A stretch of 64,000 nt of DNA from Pseudeuparius sepicola (lineage: Eukaryota; Arthropoda; Insecta; Coleoptera; Anthribidae), in contig OY987299.1 in assembly GCA_963920635.1 (NCBI GenBank), positions 115,383,373-115,447,372 of the forward strand. The letters run 5' to 3'. Under the pieces are notes generated by a model. The model ran no database searches. It was not told where the DNA came from and was given only the letters and a program-made list of their open reading frames with translations. Both the position numbers and the translations under genes were made by a program. Within the stretch, counting starts at the first letter, position 1. Each line of letters begins with the position of its first letter. This document shows positions 23,735-34,994 of this stretch, in pieces.

Positions 23735-23912
23735 CGTTGACTGACATATTAATAAGACTTCTCACGACTAGCTTCATGTTCCGGAAAGAAGATGGCGCCT
23801 ATGGTCAACAATGTATTTTGCATTGTATTGTGTCTCCGGGAAGCGCATGGTGAGCCAGAGAACTGTCAAACATGACAGCCGTGAGCAGTCTATTAATATA
23901 CGTCAGTCAGCG
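23735..23912. mobile_element. 178-bp MITE, second copy of the 2053 family
   Basis: It is a direct copy of 2053-2235, sharing CGTTGACTGAC, ACTTCTCACG, AACAATGTATT(C/T)TGCATTG, GGAAGCGCATGGTGAGCCA and GTGAGCAGTCT, with the right end TCAGTCAGCG. The flanks ATTTTAC and CTATTAC are a degraded 7-bp duplication. Confidence 0.75.
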
Positions 23913-24343
23913 CTATTACCCTTTATGCACGATGTAAACAGAGTCTGGAACAAAAGTGCTATCCCCTCCAGTCTCCACAACAACTTCTGAATCTCCCGTT
24001 TATCTCACAAAAATATAACGAGCAAGATCAACCAAATACCAAATATATAGAGATTTTAGTTATATTATTTTATGGCATGGCATGTTTTATGTAATATCGA
24101 GGCCAGAAAATACACATGCTATCCAGAGCAAAGTAATGATGCAACTTTTTTTACGTAATTCTTATACCACCCTCCTCTAGTCGTTTTATTTGCGAGTAGT
24201 TTTATCGGTATTTGTACTCAATAGGGGGGGTAGTTCTGTGGAACTAAATTTCATTTATTTAGGCTTAGGTATGTAGGTAATTCAAATTCAAAACCAAACA
24301 TAAATTAACAATTTATTTATACCTATATCTATAAATGTGGTAC
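23913..24343. other. Region downstream of WDR55
   Basis: No gene is seen. On the minus strand AATAAA at about 24312-24317 lies roughly 30 bases after the WDR55 stop and is the likely polyadenylation signal. Confidence 0.45.
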
Positions 24344-25701
24344 TTATGCCAAATCACTAAAGAAATCAGAAACATTTTTAATTTTAGAAGAAGGTAGATT
24401 GTGCTGCATTTCTTTCTTTTTCTCATGTTTCTTGTGCTTATGGCTGACTTTCTCAAAATTCTCAAAATATTGTATATTCCAAAACTTGATATCGTTATTG
24501 TGACTAGTTGAAGCTACCAACTGGCCATTGTTGGAAATATCCACACACTCCACTGACAAATCGTGTTGACCCACTATCCCTAAATGTCTGTGTGGAAATA
24601 GGTGTGTTGCCCTCAAATTTCCGTCTTCGCAAGCAGTTACTACTATGTTTTCTGTTATGGGAATCATTGCGTTTATTGATGATTTGGGTCCTGGGAACGC
24701 ATCGCTGTGTAGACCAAATTCATTCCAGTTATATAGGTACAATGTTCCTTTTGATGAGCCAGCCAGGGCTTTCGTTTCACTTCGGAACAAACCCAGGCAT
24801 GTTAGTTCTTCTTCGTACTCTTCTGATTGCATGAATATTTTCCTATAAAAAAAGATAATGCAAAAGTAGCAAATGATGATTGAAAGAAAACTTTTTGAAA
24901 ATGCTCCTACATTTTACACCACGAGAAAAATTATTATGTTCATATTCATTCCTACCTATTTTCCAGATCAATTGTAGTTATTGACCCATCTCCACTAGAA
25001 CAAAGAAGGTATTTTTTAGCCTCATTTGTTATCATATCACTAATGTAATCTTCGTTTTTCTTAGTTTTGTAAATAGGTTGATTCCCCTTTTGCCTCAAAT
25101 CCCAAAGTTTAACAGTACCATCATCATCTCCAGTGCTAAACATATTTTCATCTATTAATGTCAAACTGTAAACAGGCACTTCGTGCGAATTATCATAAAA
25201 TCTTACTAGGTTTCCTGTTTCCACATCGCTGAGCATAATCGACTTATCCTTCGATGCAGAGAATAATATTTTGCCATCTTGGCTAAATTCAATATCTCGT
25301 ACAGCTTTCATGTGCAACTCCAGAGTATTCGCTATTGTATTTCCTTCGTTCGAATATTTGTACAAAACAACGTCCCCTAAAATATTGCCAACTGCTAAAA
25401 TGTCGTTTAAAGGATGGTATGAAATATCGGTGACAAATACATCGCAAAGTATAATAGGGGGCTGTTCGGCTTTCTTGTTGCATTCTCTCTTGATTGCAGT
25501 TATAACTTCGTCTTCCTCATCCTCATCCACCTTTTCTTCTTCCTCAGATGCATTTTCTTCAACTTCTGCTGTTACATTGCTTTCTTCATTATCAGAATCA
25601 GAAGAGTCTGTCATGCTAATATCGCTGTCGCTATCCTCTGAGTCTAGATCTGAGTCGTTACTTTGCTCCATATCTGAAGATTGGGTCTTTCCTTTGCACA
25701 T
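24344..25701 (-). CDS. WDR55: WD repeat-containing protein 55
   Basis: Two exons, 25701-24956 and 24842-24344, joined at AATAG|GTAGG and TATAG|GAAAA, give 414 aa (human WDR55 is about 380). An acidic N-terminal tract (about residues 15-75, DSDLDSEDSDSD-like) precedes WD40 blades from about residue 85. Visible blade cores include VFVTDISYHPLNDILAVG, VRDIEFSQDGKILFSAS, VYSLTLIDENMFSTGDDDG-TVKLWD and ECVDISNNGQLVASTS with IKFWN. The C-terminus is basic (KHKKHEKKKE), as in nuclear or nucleolar forms. The family acts in rRNA processing and ribosome biogenesis. The start is the first in-frame ATG before the acidic region. There is no sign of damage. Confidence 0.93.
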
Positions 25702-25773
25702 ATTTTGAAAAATAAATAATTTATTTAAAAAATATATGGAACGATGAGGTTATGCTCCTCACAGTCTTCACAC

Positions 25774-26367
25774 CATTGAGGTAGTATGGGATGGGGGGGG
25801 AGGCTCCGTAATATTACTTTGTCACATATATAGCAAACGGGTTCAGGGGGTGTGGCTAAGTGAGTTATCAATATGGCTGACACGCCAGGGTCTGATTGAA
25901 CAGTATTCCAAGTAAAATTATAAAAAACCTACGAAAGAAAATATGGGGTTATTTTGAATCGAAGGAAGAAACACCCTGTAGGCAATCCTTGAAAAATACA
26001 TACCTAGAGTAGTTATAAAGGTAATATTTTTCTTTTCATAAAGTACCAAAGTGGATATTATAAATTATATTGATACGGCTCTGTCTATTGTTTACATTAC
26101 CTGTGAAATGTAATTCCTGTGAATTTCTTTTTGTCCACGATAGAATTGCTACTGCAACAACGTACAGAACATGACATATTTATTTCCAGAGGTTAATAGC
26201 TCGCAATAACAAGGAAAACTGCACTTTTAGACACTTTTAATGCACTTTTAGCACCGAGTCAACAAATTGACGTTGTTCGGGAAATCTATGACGTAGATAT
26301 TTTGTGTGACGTAGGTGAACCCGTTTTGGGTCACGTGACCTCTTCTCCCCCCCATACTACCTCAATG
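25774..26367. mobile_element. 594-bp hAT-like MITE, CATTGAGGTAGTATGG ends
   Basis: Perfect 16-bp inverted ends CATTGAGGTAGTATGG and CCATACTACCTCAATG are flanked by an 8-bp duplication CTTCACAC (25766-25773) and CTTCAAAC (26368-26375), one mismatch. G-runs follow each end. No coding capacity. It lies in the spacer between the divergent WDR55 and PDCD10 genes. Confidence 0.85.
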
Positions 26368-26707
26368 CTTCAAACTCTATACAGATGATGCTCTTTTTTT
26401 TGAGCTCAAAACTCAAAATGTATAGGTTAGGTTAAGTTCCACAAAATCAGAGCATATAAAACAACCAGCATTATTACTTACTCTATAGAAATCATCCGCA
26501 AATTCAATGACCTTGAGCCATATTGGTGGAATAGAAGTCAGAGGCGTAGTCGGGAAAATCAATTCAGAAATACAGAGTAGCATTCGTAAAGTATATAGTG
26601 TGTGGTAAGCACAAGCAGCTTTGACTCCTTCCTGGGATTCTTTATTTAAAGATACTAGCACAATTTACAAAAAAACACACTCCACGGCACTGTAATATCT
26701 CTCATAC

Positions 26708-27463
26708 CTGGACCAACACTATATTAAAGACCCGAGCATGGCGTCATATTTCATTGTTGTTTACGGATTGGGGTGGCGCTACACGACGAAAAAAATAATA
26801 GGTTATAGGAGGGCATTCTGGGGGTATTGGGATGTCAGTTTCTGACGTTTAAAAAATCCAAAATTTTAAATGTCCAGCTTTATTACGATTTACCTTCTTT
26901 TTACGGTAACGAATTGTCTTTGCATCCATTATTTGGTAGTTTTATCCTATTAATACGGCTTTTCGAGGTAGATCTGATCAAAAAGCTGAAGAAGCGAAAA
27001 TTAAAGATATTATTTTGGAAGAGTATTTTTTAACGTATGCAGGAATGAATATAGAAAATGTTGTTTATAGCTTCAAAGCGAACCAATAGTCCTCCATATA
27101 AAGAAGAAACTGAAAAATCTAATGTGTTTTATGCTTTCACATACTACAACTAGCCATGGACTGCGTTTCAAACCAAAAGGTACCAAATACTCTTGCTTGC
27201 TTTTTAGACTCGCTTTTCTTAGAAAATGTATGGAAATATGCCATGTGAACTTGTCAAATTAGAGGGACATAACAAACGAATATTTTATTTTGAATATTAA
27301 CTTCGTTGTAACAGACATATTTGCAGGTTTTTATTTTATAAAAGATTCTGCAACAATGGTGTTTTAACTAAAACCACCATGTAAATTTGTTTCGTCGTGT
27401 AGCGCCAGTGGCGATCGCTTGAAACAGCGCTATGCATAGGTCTTTAATATAGTGTTGGTCCAG
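26708..27463. mobile_element. 756-bp element, CTGGACCAAC ends, inside repeat R
   Basis: Inverted ends of about 25 bp begin CTGGACCAACACTATATTAA and end TAATATAGTGTTGGTCCAG. A perfect 7-bp duplication CTCATAC flanks it (26701-26707 and 27464-27470), and repeat R copy 1 shows the empty site. GGCGCTACACGACGAAA near the left has an inverse near 27390. No product is recognised. Confidence 0.88.
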
Positions 27464-27589
27464 CTCATACAGCCAAAAAAGAACTGCCCAATCGCCCCGA
27501 CACTGAATCAATTTGACAGAATCTATTCCCACCTGGCGGCTGCGCGAACAGGTGCGCAGAATTTTCCCGTCATGGTGAGTGATACTGCT

Positions 27590-27635
27590 GGTTGTTTTAT
27601 CAGACTATTTATTCATTAGTCTGAGGTTGTTTTAT
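27590..27635. repeat. 24-bp palindromic insert between 11-bp direct repeats
   Basis: GGTTGTTTTAT (27590-27600), a 24-bp near-palindrome CAGACTATTT...AGTCTGA (27601-27624), then GGTTGTTTTAT again (27625-27635). Repeat R copies at 4548 and 53032 show the uninterrupted site. Confidence 0.8.
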
Positions 27636-27654
27636 ATGCTCTGACAAAATATTG

Positions 27655-27864
27655 GGTTTGTTCCAACAGCAGCTCTGAACCAGAGATATGGTATCTCTGC
27701 TCTGAACCTCAGACTAATAAATTAGTCTGAGCTCTGAACCAGTTCTAGCGAATCAGAACCTGCTCCATTTCTCTGGCTGAACAGAATGCAGAAATTAATT
27801 CCAGAACCGTTTTCAACCCATTAGATCAGTGGGAACCGATTCAGAACTGTTGTTGGAACAAACC
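27655..27864. mobile_element. 210-bp MITE with GGTTTGTTCCAACA ends and palindrome triplet
   Basis: The ends GGTTTGTTCCAACAGCAG and ACTGTTGTTGGAACAAACC are inverted. Inside, the 10-mer GCTCTGAACC occurs three times (27672-27681, 27699-27708, 27731-27740). A 17-bp palindrome AGAGATATGGTATCTCT separates the first two and a 22-bp palindrome (27709-27730, TCAGACTAAT...TTAGTCTGA) the last two. A related left end occurs at about 45174-45195. Confidence 0.7.
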
Positions 27865-28113
27865 TATCTGACCTTACGTTTCCATAAGAAATTTGATGTT
27901 TTTGACCAGACATAACCTAACTAACCTGTTCTGTGAGAGACAAGGTTTTTGACATTTTTGACTGCTCTTGCTGTTGATTGATACAAAAATAATTTCTTCC
28001 CTTCTGTAACGTGAAAATTTACCTTTTTACTCTCGTTTTGGGAATTTTAAAGTGATATTTTCGGGTAGTTTTAGGAGGTGTTTAGTGCTGGGACACTTAA
28101 ATTTATTGAAAAT

Positions 28114-29457
28114 ATGACAATGGGCGACGAAACTCCTGTAACCACATTAATACTTCCTGTTTTAATACGCCCTATTTTGTCACAGGTATGTTTTATCTTT
28201 TGCAAAAAAATCCAATCAATAATCACTCAATCTAGATGGGATTATCACACGAATATAAATACCTACCGTCTTAATAATTATCAGTTTAGAAAGTTTCTGA
28301 ATCATATGCTATATCAGACCTTTATATTTATCGAATGAAGAAATTCTCAATGCATGTACGGATTTTAGCTTGAAAAGCAAGATGTCTCTGCTTCCCAAAC
28401 CTTGCGAGCAGCTTTAACCAAGGCTGAAGCTGCTTATCCAGGTCTCACCTATGACCTTGTGGTTGGCATTATGAAAAAGGGAGACTTTGCAGTCAACATG
28501 AACGAGAGCATTTTGAGGCAACAAGGACAAGTTGCTGACACTGACGGTACGTCATTATAATAACGTTTAAAATATTGTGTTAATTTCCATCATTGTAGTA
28601 GTAGAGTACAGGTTGAATAGATCGGAAGATGCATTTCAAGAGTTAAATAAAAAGGCAGCATCTTTGAAGAGAATATTAAGTAGAATTCCGGATGAAATAA
28701 TGGATAGAAAGACCTTTTTGGAAACAATCAAGTAACAAAATCATTATTTCTGTAAGTGACAAATCTAAAAGATATTAAAATATTTTCTTACAGAGAAATT
28801 GCAAGTGCCATAAAAAAGTTGTTGGATGCTGTAAATGAAGTGAATGGATTCATTCCTGGCAGTACTGGGAAACAGGCGTTAGAACAAAGAAAAAGAGAAT
28901 TTGTTAAATATTCTAAAAGGTTTAGTAACACCCTGAAGGAGTACTTCAAGGAAGGACAGTAAGTGAAATTAAGTGCCTTTAACTTTTTCATTTCTTAAAA
29001 GACAAACATCAAAAATTTGCCATTTTCAAATTTCCCTAGAGTTCCCGAGTTGATCGAGTTCAGTGATCTATGAAAACTGAGATTAAACTAGGTATCGTAA
29101 TAATCAAGAATTTAATAAAGATCCTCGTAAATTTATTATTTTCTGATATTCTTGTGCAATCGTTATTTAAGAAGTTATTCAACTTCTATAATCTTGATTT
29201 TCAAAAATATACCCAAAAAGTTGGTGTCCAAACAGGCAAGATTTTTAAATAAAAAAATGGCTGAACATGTAAGGATTTTTAGTACCTATCGCAAGTGTTC
29301 TGTAATTTTCGAAAAATATAATGTTTCTTGAACTTTCCCAATATCAATTTTTATCCCCTTTAATTGTTTCAGTGCCAATTCTGTCTTTGTCAGTGCATTG
29401 TATCTTATCCACCAAACAAACATGATCATAACTACCGTCAAAAATAAGTGCGAGTAA
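28114..29457 (+). CDS. PDCD10: Programmed cell death protein 10 (CCM3)
   Basis: Five exons, 28114-28185, 28369-28546, 28599-28731, 28794-28958 and 29373-29457, join in phase to 210 aa (human 212). The N-terminal dimerisation region reads [20 protein letters not shown]. The middle has [28 protein letters not shown] and [14 protein letters not shown]. The C-terminal focal-adhesion-targeting-like helices include [36 protein letters not shown] and, in the short last exon, [20 protein letters not shown]. The family protein scaffolds GCKIII kinases within STRIPAK and acts in tube formation and vesicle traffic. The last exon was found by continuing the homology; it lies opposite a misleading minus-strand frame. 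Convergent with the XK-related gene. Confidence 0.95.
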
Positions 29458-29760
29458 ATCACTTCTAAAGCCAGTTCCAACAGTTGCGGCAGATTTAGCT
29501 GTTTGATTCTATCTATTTCGGTTAAGGTTAAGATTAACAGAGTCTATTATAGGCAAGAAGTATTATTAAGAAGTAATTATTATTGTATTATATGTTAAAA
29601 AATATATGGTTGTTAAAATTAATGTTTAACATTAAATATACTGTAGAAGATTAGTATTTATTTTTTTGTACCTTTAGAATAGTGAAAATCTATTATTTAT
29701 AGCAAAATGTTATTGAATAAAAAAATCTTAATACATATAAATAATATTCTAAACCTTCTA
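29458..29760. other. Intergenic gap between convergent genes
   Basis: About 300 bp of AT-rich sequence holds the 3' UTRs of PDCD10 (plus) and the XK-related gene (minus). No repeat or further gene is seen. Confidence 0.6.
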
Positions 29761-32700
29761 CTATTTATTCTCAACTGTTGCCGCGACTATAACTTTTTCA
29801 GGTTTGGTTACAAAAAAATAAAAGGCCATCGCTGTGAAACTACAAAGTGAACACATAACGATAATTAAAAATATGAATTTAAACCAAAAGTCATTTTCTA
29901 ATGAATCCAATTGTCCCTGGTACCAAATCAAACACATTACAAAATTCTCAAAAAATACCAAAGCAAAAAAACCATAATAGATCAATGTTGCCTTCTTGAA
30001 TCTAATCTTAAATTCTATTATACAAAAAATGTATACAAGTCCTAAAAATATAAAGAATACCCCTTTTGCCCTTCTTACTTCATCGGATTTTACATCATAT
30101 AACAAGGCCCCTATAACTACGAGAAAGTGTGTAACAATAATATATATCGTCTCTTTTATGAAAAAATATGCGAAAGTTGATATGGCCAGTATTCTAGCTA
30201 ACAAAAATGCAAACCACCAGCAAAATGCTATAAGTTTTCCTGCTAAATCATCTTCTGCTAATCCTTTTATGTATATCACACGCGAAATGTTAAAGTCTGG
30301 TTCCGAACGCTCTGATATTCCTGTTTCTCTAAACAGTTGACGCTTTGGGCCATCGACTACTGACGTTTCTCTTAAAAGTGGATCTTCTGTTTTCGCCTTA
30401 CTCGCACCTGTAAAACAAAGAAATAAAACCTCACAATCAACAAATGTATCAGTACCATTGGTTCTATTGTCGACTTCGTCGACAGAAGGTTGCTCTCGTG
30501 TGGTAACAAGTCCGTCGTCATTGAAATCAGTAATAATAAGTCTGCTAGATGATGGCCTACTAGTCCTCATACTTCCCGACTGGCTAGGAGTGGGTTCTAA
30601 GTAGAAATCACTGCTTCTTCTACGCGGGGGCACAGTAGCTGGTTCCAATTGGTACTTATGAGAAAGTCTATTTGACTCTCTTTTTAAATCTTCTAGAACA
30701 TCTCTAAAATTTTGGATATTAAGAAGTTGTTTGCTGTTTTACAATGTTTTTTATTTTTTATTCTTACAGTAGTGATTTTGAGAAAATGACAATAGATTTC
30801 ACGATTCATTTTGAATATTATGCAAATACATTTGGAATTTTAACCGATTTTGCAAAATGCAAAACATCTTGAGGTTTTTTTGGAACTACATAAATATGCC
30901 ATATTCCGCTAATGTCATGTTTATTAGGAATATAAAATATATCATAATAGGTATAGACTTTTTTGCCAATGCCTGTGTAAAAAATGACAGTGAATAATGC
31001 ATTATTTTAAAGATGTTTTGTATGCAAGATATCGTACTTTTGCTCTACTTTGATGCCTACACTGACACCACGGTACTAATACTATTGGCCCGGGTTAAGG
31101 CCGGTCCACACACAACGATGTATCGTTCGATTTGCATGCGCAAGTAAATCGTTACAGATAAATCGTTGCGTGTGGACAGCAGATTTGCACAAAATTTAGA
31201 ACTGTGCAAAGTTGGACGCCGGAGTGGAAAGTCTGAACCGAAAAGCATAGATTTGGGAGATTTGCGCATGCAAATCGTAACGTGTGTACGCTTGTCCGAG
31301 ATTTGTACAGTTTTTAGGTGCGACGGTAGCTGACTCCTACCTATTTTTAGTCCGGAAATTATTAAATTAATTAAAACTAAAACAATAACTGATTTATTTT
31401 AAATTTGTTAAAAAATATGTCGACCATTTCGCATAATTTTATAATAGAATTTAATGGTAAAATAGACTTCGTTTCAATAACCATGCTTTAGACCATCTAG
31501 TTCTATTTAAACGTTTCCTGATTTCTCTCTTCCTTTTAACATTTAAACAAAACGTCAAAATACTCCAAAAACCCTTCCTCCATGATTATTGTATCAAGCG
31601 AAAATTGCAGCTTTACTACGATAAGTTGTTATAATGTGGACGCACTGAATTTGTAACGATTTATCTGTAACGATTTACTTGCGCATGCAAATCGTACGAT
31701 ACATCGTTGCGTGTGGACCAGCCTTTAGCAAAACAGTTCCAGTTCATGCTGTATAGGTGAATTTTTAAGAGATATGATTGTAACAAGTTCTCTAGAATGC
31801 TCAAGCACTTACTTGGGAGGTGCTATTTGAGGTCTTCGTAATAGAACCTCATTCCCATGATCAGTTTCTTCATTTTTCGACAATTTCTGTTCTTTATACC
31901 AAGGATATTGCCGTCCCGCCATTTTTTGAGCTTTAAATCTTTGATAATATGTAGTTGTCATTGATAGTACTGCTAAATTTAAGATTATGGACAATATTTG
32001 GGCAACCTCTGTAACAAAGTGAGACCAAGTTAATTTTTAGCATAAAAATAAATTTACAGGGTGTAACTGAAGTACATTAAAATATTTCAAGGTCCTGATC
32101 CTGGGCCAATTCTCAGAATAAAAGTTCATTAAAACGTTGTCCAAAAATTCTCCATTTTCGATATAAATTTTATAAAAAAAATCGTCTTTTCCATAACATG
32201 AATCTTATTTTGAGTTAAAATTAATTATTGTGCTGCCTTGAAACCTACAAATTTTTGTGTTTAATTGAGAACAAGATCGTGCTCTTTTCCCTACTCTTTT
32301 TAAATACCTGACATTTTTAATTTGCCACGAAATGGCAAGAGATACAAAAAGAAGTCAAGAGACACTTCTTGCCCAGAATTAAATGCTTGGTTCAATCTAA
32401 GCTTGAAAATAACACATTTAAAAGGATCCTAGTAAAGTATACTGTGTACCAAATTTGATTAAAAAATCTCTACAAATAAAGAACTTATGGGAAAAAGACG
32501 ATTCTTAGAAAATTTTTTGGCCATGTTTATATGAACTAGAATTGGCTGCTTATCACCACCCTAAATTATTTTACCGTACTTAATTAAGTTACATCCTGTA
32601 TATCTTGTATAGCTTCTACTCACTTACTGGTTTCACTGTTGATATTGCTTCTGTGTCTCATCAAAATGAACAGTTGAAATAAAACTTGTGGCAAGGCATG

Positions 32701-33376
32701 TAAATAAGCTTGGAGGAAAGTGTACAACTCTATAGAACGTGGTTCGTCAACATGGTCGATTGCTTCTTGAATTAATATTTCGTCTTCTACGGAGACTGCT
32801 TCGATTGACCAAAAAATTCTTTCGGCAAACCTACAACAGTAAATACACTATGTACCAAATTTTGAAAGTGATCAATTTCTAATTGGTATTGAAAATGCTC
32901 TCTTTACCATACTGCATTGTAGCTACATAAAAAAATATAAACACTTTCAAGTTGCCTCATTGAGTGAAAATCCCCTATTATTGTTGTTATTATTACCTCC
33001 ACATGTTCCAAACAGGAAAAAGCAAATGCTCCATAGTTTTAACCACGAACCATTTTATATTCTCAAGTCCGCACCCAATGTATTCAGGCCACAGATTCCA
33101 GTTTGAAACTAGCACAATGTAGCTTCCAATAACTGGCAAATACATTATGAAAATAGTCAATGATGCCCATATCGGATCTTCGTCTTTGTAATGCCTGAAT
33201 ATAACCGATATATCGATCGCTATTAGAAACATATACAAGATACATGAACATATCGCAGGCACCAAATAATTGAAAATTGCATTTTGGCGGTGGGTTAACT
33301 CATAACCCAATATAGTCTTCTTTTTTGTGTTGTTTTGTATGCTCACCATCTCTTGGAAATGTAGTTTTGAGTTCAA
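29761..33376 (-). CDS. XK-related membrane protein
   Basis: Four exons, 33376-32997, 32830-32628, 32008-31813 and 30703-29761, join in phase to 573 aa. Features typical of the XKR family: two N-terminal spans (about residues 35-60 and 75-95), WPEYIGCGLENIKW, the signature LHALPQVLFQLFILMR in exon 2, a span in ILNLAVLSMTTTYYQ, then five hydrophobic segments in the last exon (CWWFAFLLARILAIS; YIIVTHFLVVIGALLY; FFIFLGLVYIFCII and others). A Ser/Pro-rich cytoplasmic stretch precedes them. Vertebrate XKR8/XKR4/XKR9 act in phosphatidylserine exposure; the exact orthologue here is unclear. A very strong acceptor (TTTGTTTTACAG|GTG) near 30409 hints that part of the Ser-rich stretch may be a small intron. 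The introns hold MITEs. Confidence 0.9.
31098..31724. mobile_element. PIF/Harbinger-like MITE in the last XK-related intron
   Basis: The ends AGGCCGGTCCACAC and GTGTGGACCAGCCT are inverted, and the similarity extends through ACGATGTATCGT and GATTTGCATGCGCAAGTAAA. TTA flanks both sides (31095-31097 and 31725-31727), the duplication typical of PIF/Harbinger. 627 bp, non-coding. Confidence 0.75.
32057..32598. mobile_element. CAGGGTG-type MITE in an XK-related intron
   Basis: The ends TA|CAGGGTGTAACTGAAGTAC and GTACTTAATTAAGTTACATCCTG|TA are inverted with one small gap. It lies between exons 2 and 3 of the XK-related gene. No coding capacity. Confidence 0.65.
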
Positions 33377-33676
33377 GTGTCTGAATGTTTTATCTATCTA
33401 ATCATCTTATCTGTAATGAGCAATATTTGCAATACTGTTTTATTGACAAAGAGATAACAACTAATGTAGGATATGGAGTGATGGTGAAACAATGCAAACA
33501 ATGTAATGTTTTGGAGCATTATTTTACTTTTGGTAAAGACATGTAGGATTTGCTAAATCGGTTTAATTCTAAAAGGAGAAAACTTTTGTTTTCCTGTAAT
33601 ATCTTTCGAATGGATTGAGATATCGATTTCAAATTTGGGTTCACATTGCTTTTGGGCAAAATCATTCCAGGTAATA

Positions 33677-34523
33677 GACCGGGAGATAGTGACAGATTTT
33701 TGGTCGTGATTTTACTCAGTATGCCTTGCAAGGGGCATTATGTGGCACATATACTCACAATAATAAGGTATGAATCATAGAGTCATCCTGGGTTCTTCAT
33801 GTGAAAAACTGAGTTTTCAATTATTCGAAAAATATGCGTTTTGATGTGATTTTATACAGGATGCCATGTGTTTTATAATGAAGTTCAAAATAGAAAATTC
33901 CTCGGAAAACCATAGGCATACCGTTAGGGTGGGTCCAAAGGGCTATTATTGCCACGTGATCTTGTATTTTAATAATTAATTTTTCCACGTTTCTGAACAG
34001 GCTGCCAATGAGAAGTATGCAAGTTCTTATTATGAAAATGCTGAAAAAAGGATGACATACCTTTCGCGCATGTCCAAGTACTGTTTAAATTGAATGTTAT
34101 TTAATCATCGATGTAAAGTGTACTTGGACATGCGCTAACGGTATGCCATCTTTTCTTCAGCAGTTTCATAACAAGAACTTGCATACTTCTCATTGGCAGT
34201 CTGTTCAGAAACGTGGAAAAATTAATTATTAAAATACAAATTCACGTGGCAATAATAGCCCTTTGGACCCACGCTAACGGTATGCCTATGGTTTACCAAG
34301 GAATTTTCATTTTGAACTTCATTATAAAACACATGGCAGCCTGTATAAAATCATATCAAAACGCATATTTTTCGAATAATTGAAAACTCAGTTTTTCACA
34401 TGAAGAACCCAGGATGACTCTCTGATTCATACCTTATTATTGTGAGAATATGTGCCACATAATGCCCTTTGCAAGGCATACTGAGTAAAATCACGGCCAA
34501 AAATCTGTCACTATCTCCCGGTC
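33677..34523. repeat. 847-bp near-perfect palindrome upstream of the XK-related gene
   Basis: The arms begin GACCGGGAGATAGTGACAG on the left and end CTGTCACTATCTCCCGGTC on the right. They stay collinear for about 400 bp each, with a hinge of about 30 bp near 34085-34118. Differences between the arms are scattered single bases. No target duplication was identified. It is a foldback element or a local inverted duplication, about 300 bp upstream of the first XK-related exon. Confidence 0.88.
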
Positions 34524-34842
34524 CATAAAGGGATGGAAATAGGGGATGCCAATACTTCTGATACAATAGTTTTTATAGTGAATGTACATAACTGACAGAA
34601 GACAGTGTTTTGGCATTATTAAAAAAGGGTGATCGAGAGGGGTGAATTTTAAAAGAGTGAGTAATATGTCGTTTTTGTTTTTGATGCACACAAATAACCC
34701 AAATATTCTGTGTTTGAGATCCAAGGTCTATAGACCTTGTTTGAGATTAAGGAATTCAATTTTGACATTGTTTTCAAGAATCAAAGTTATACAGTGATTA
34801 TGAATAGGTGATATTACGTCATATTATTATATTAATATTATA
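34524..34842. other. Spacer between palindrome and foldback
   Basis: Nothing recognised. Confidence 0.4.
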
Positions 34843-34994
34843 CAGGGTGTCCGGTAAGTTTGGGGCAATCTCACAGGAGCAGGTAGGGGTCGTCAAAATA
34901 TTACCATTGAGCTTAACAACTACAGGTCAGATCTCAATAGTTACTGAAATACAGGACGTTGTAACTCTTTTTTAAATTTAATTATGGCAATATC

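Larger units (their letters stand above)
26448..27643. mobile_element. Repeat R, copy 2, complete, with nested insertions
   Basis: The ends CAGAGCATATAAAACAACCA and the inverse ...GGTTGTTTTATATGCTCTG (split by a micro-palindrome) are flanked by a perfect 7-bp duplication ACAAAAT (26441-26447 and 27644-27650). Removing the 756-bp CTGGACC element (26708-27463) and the micro-palindrome (27601-27624) leaves about 400 bp that matches copy 1 at 4165. It is non-coding. The 7-bp duplication suggests P-superfamily mobilisation (inference). Confidence 0.85.

Noticed and set aside
25271..25708. 145-aa plus-strand frame, Ser-rich
   Set aside because: It is the antisense shadow of the acidic and WD40 region of WDR55.
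29286..29480. 64-aa minus-strand frame with a membrane-like segment
   Set aside because: It lies antisense to the last PDCD10 exon, which continues the homology in phase.
29996..30340. 114-aa plus-strand frame
   Set aside because: Antisense shadow of the last XK-related exon.
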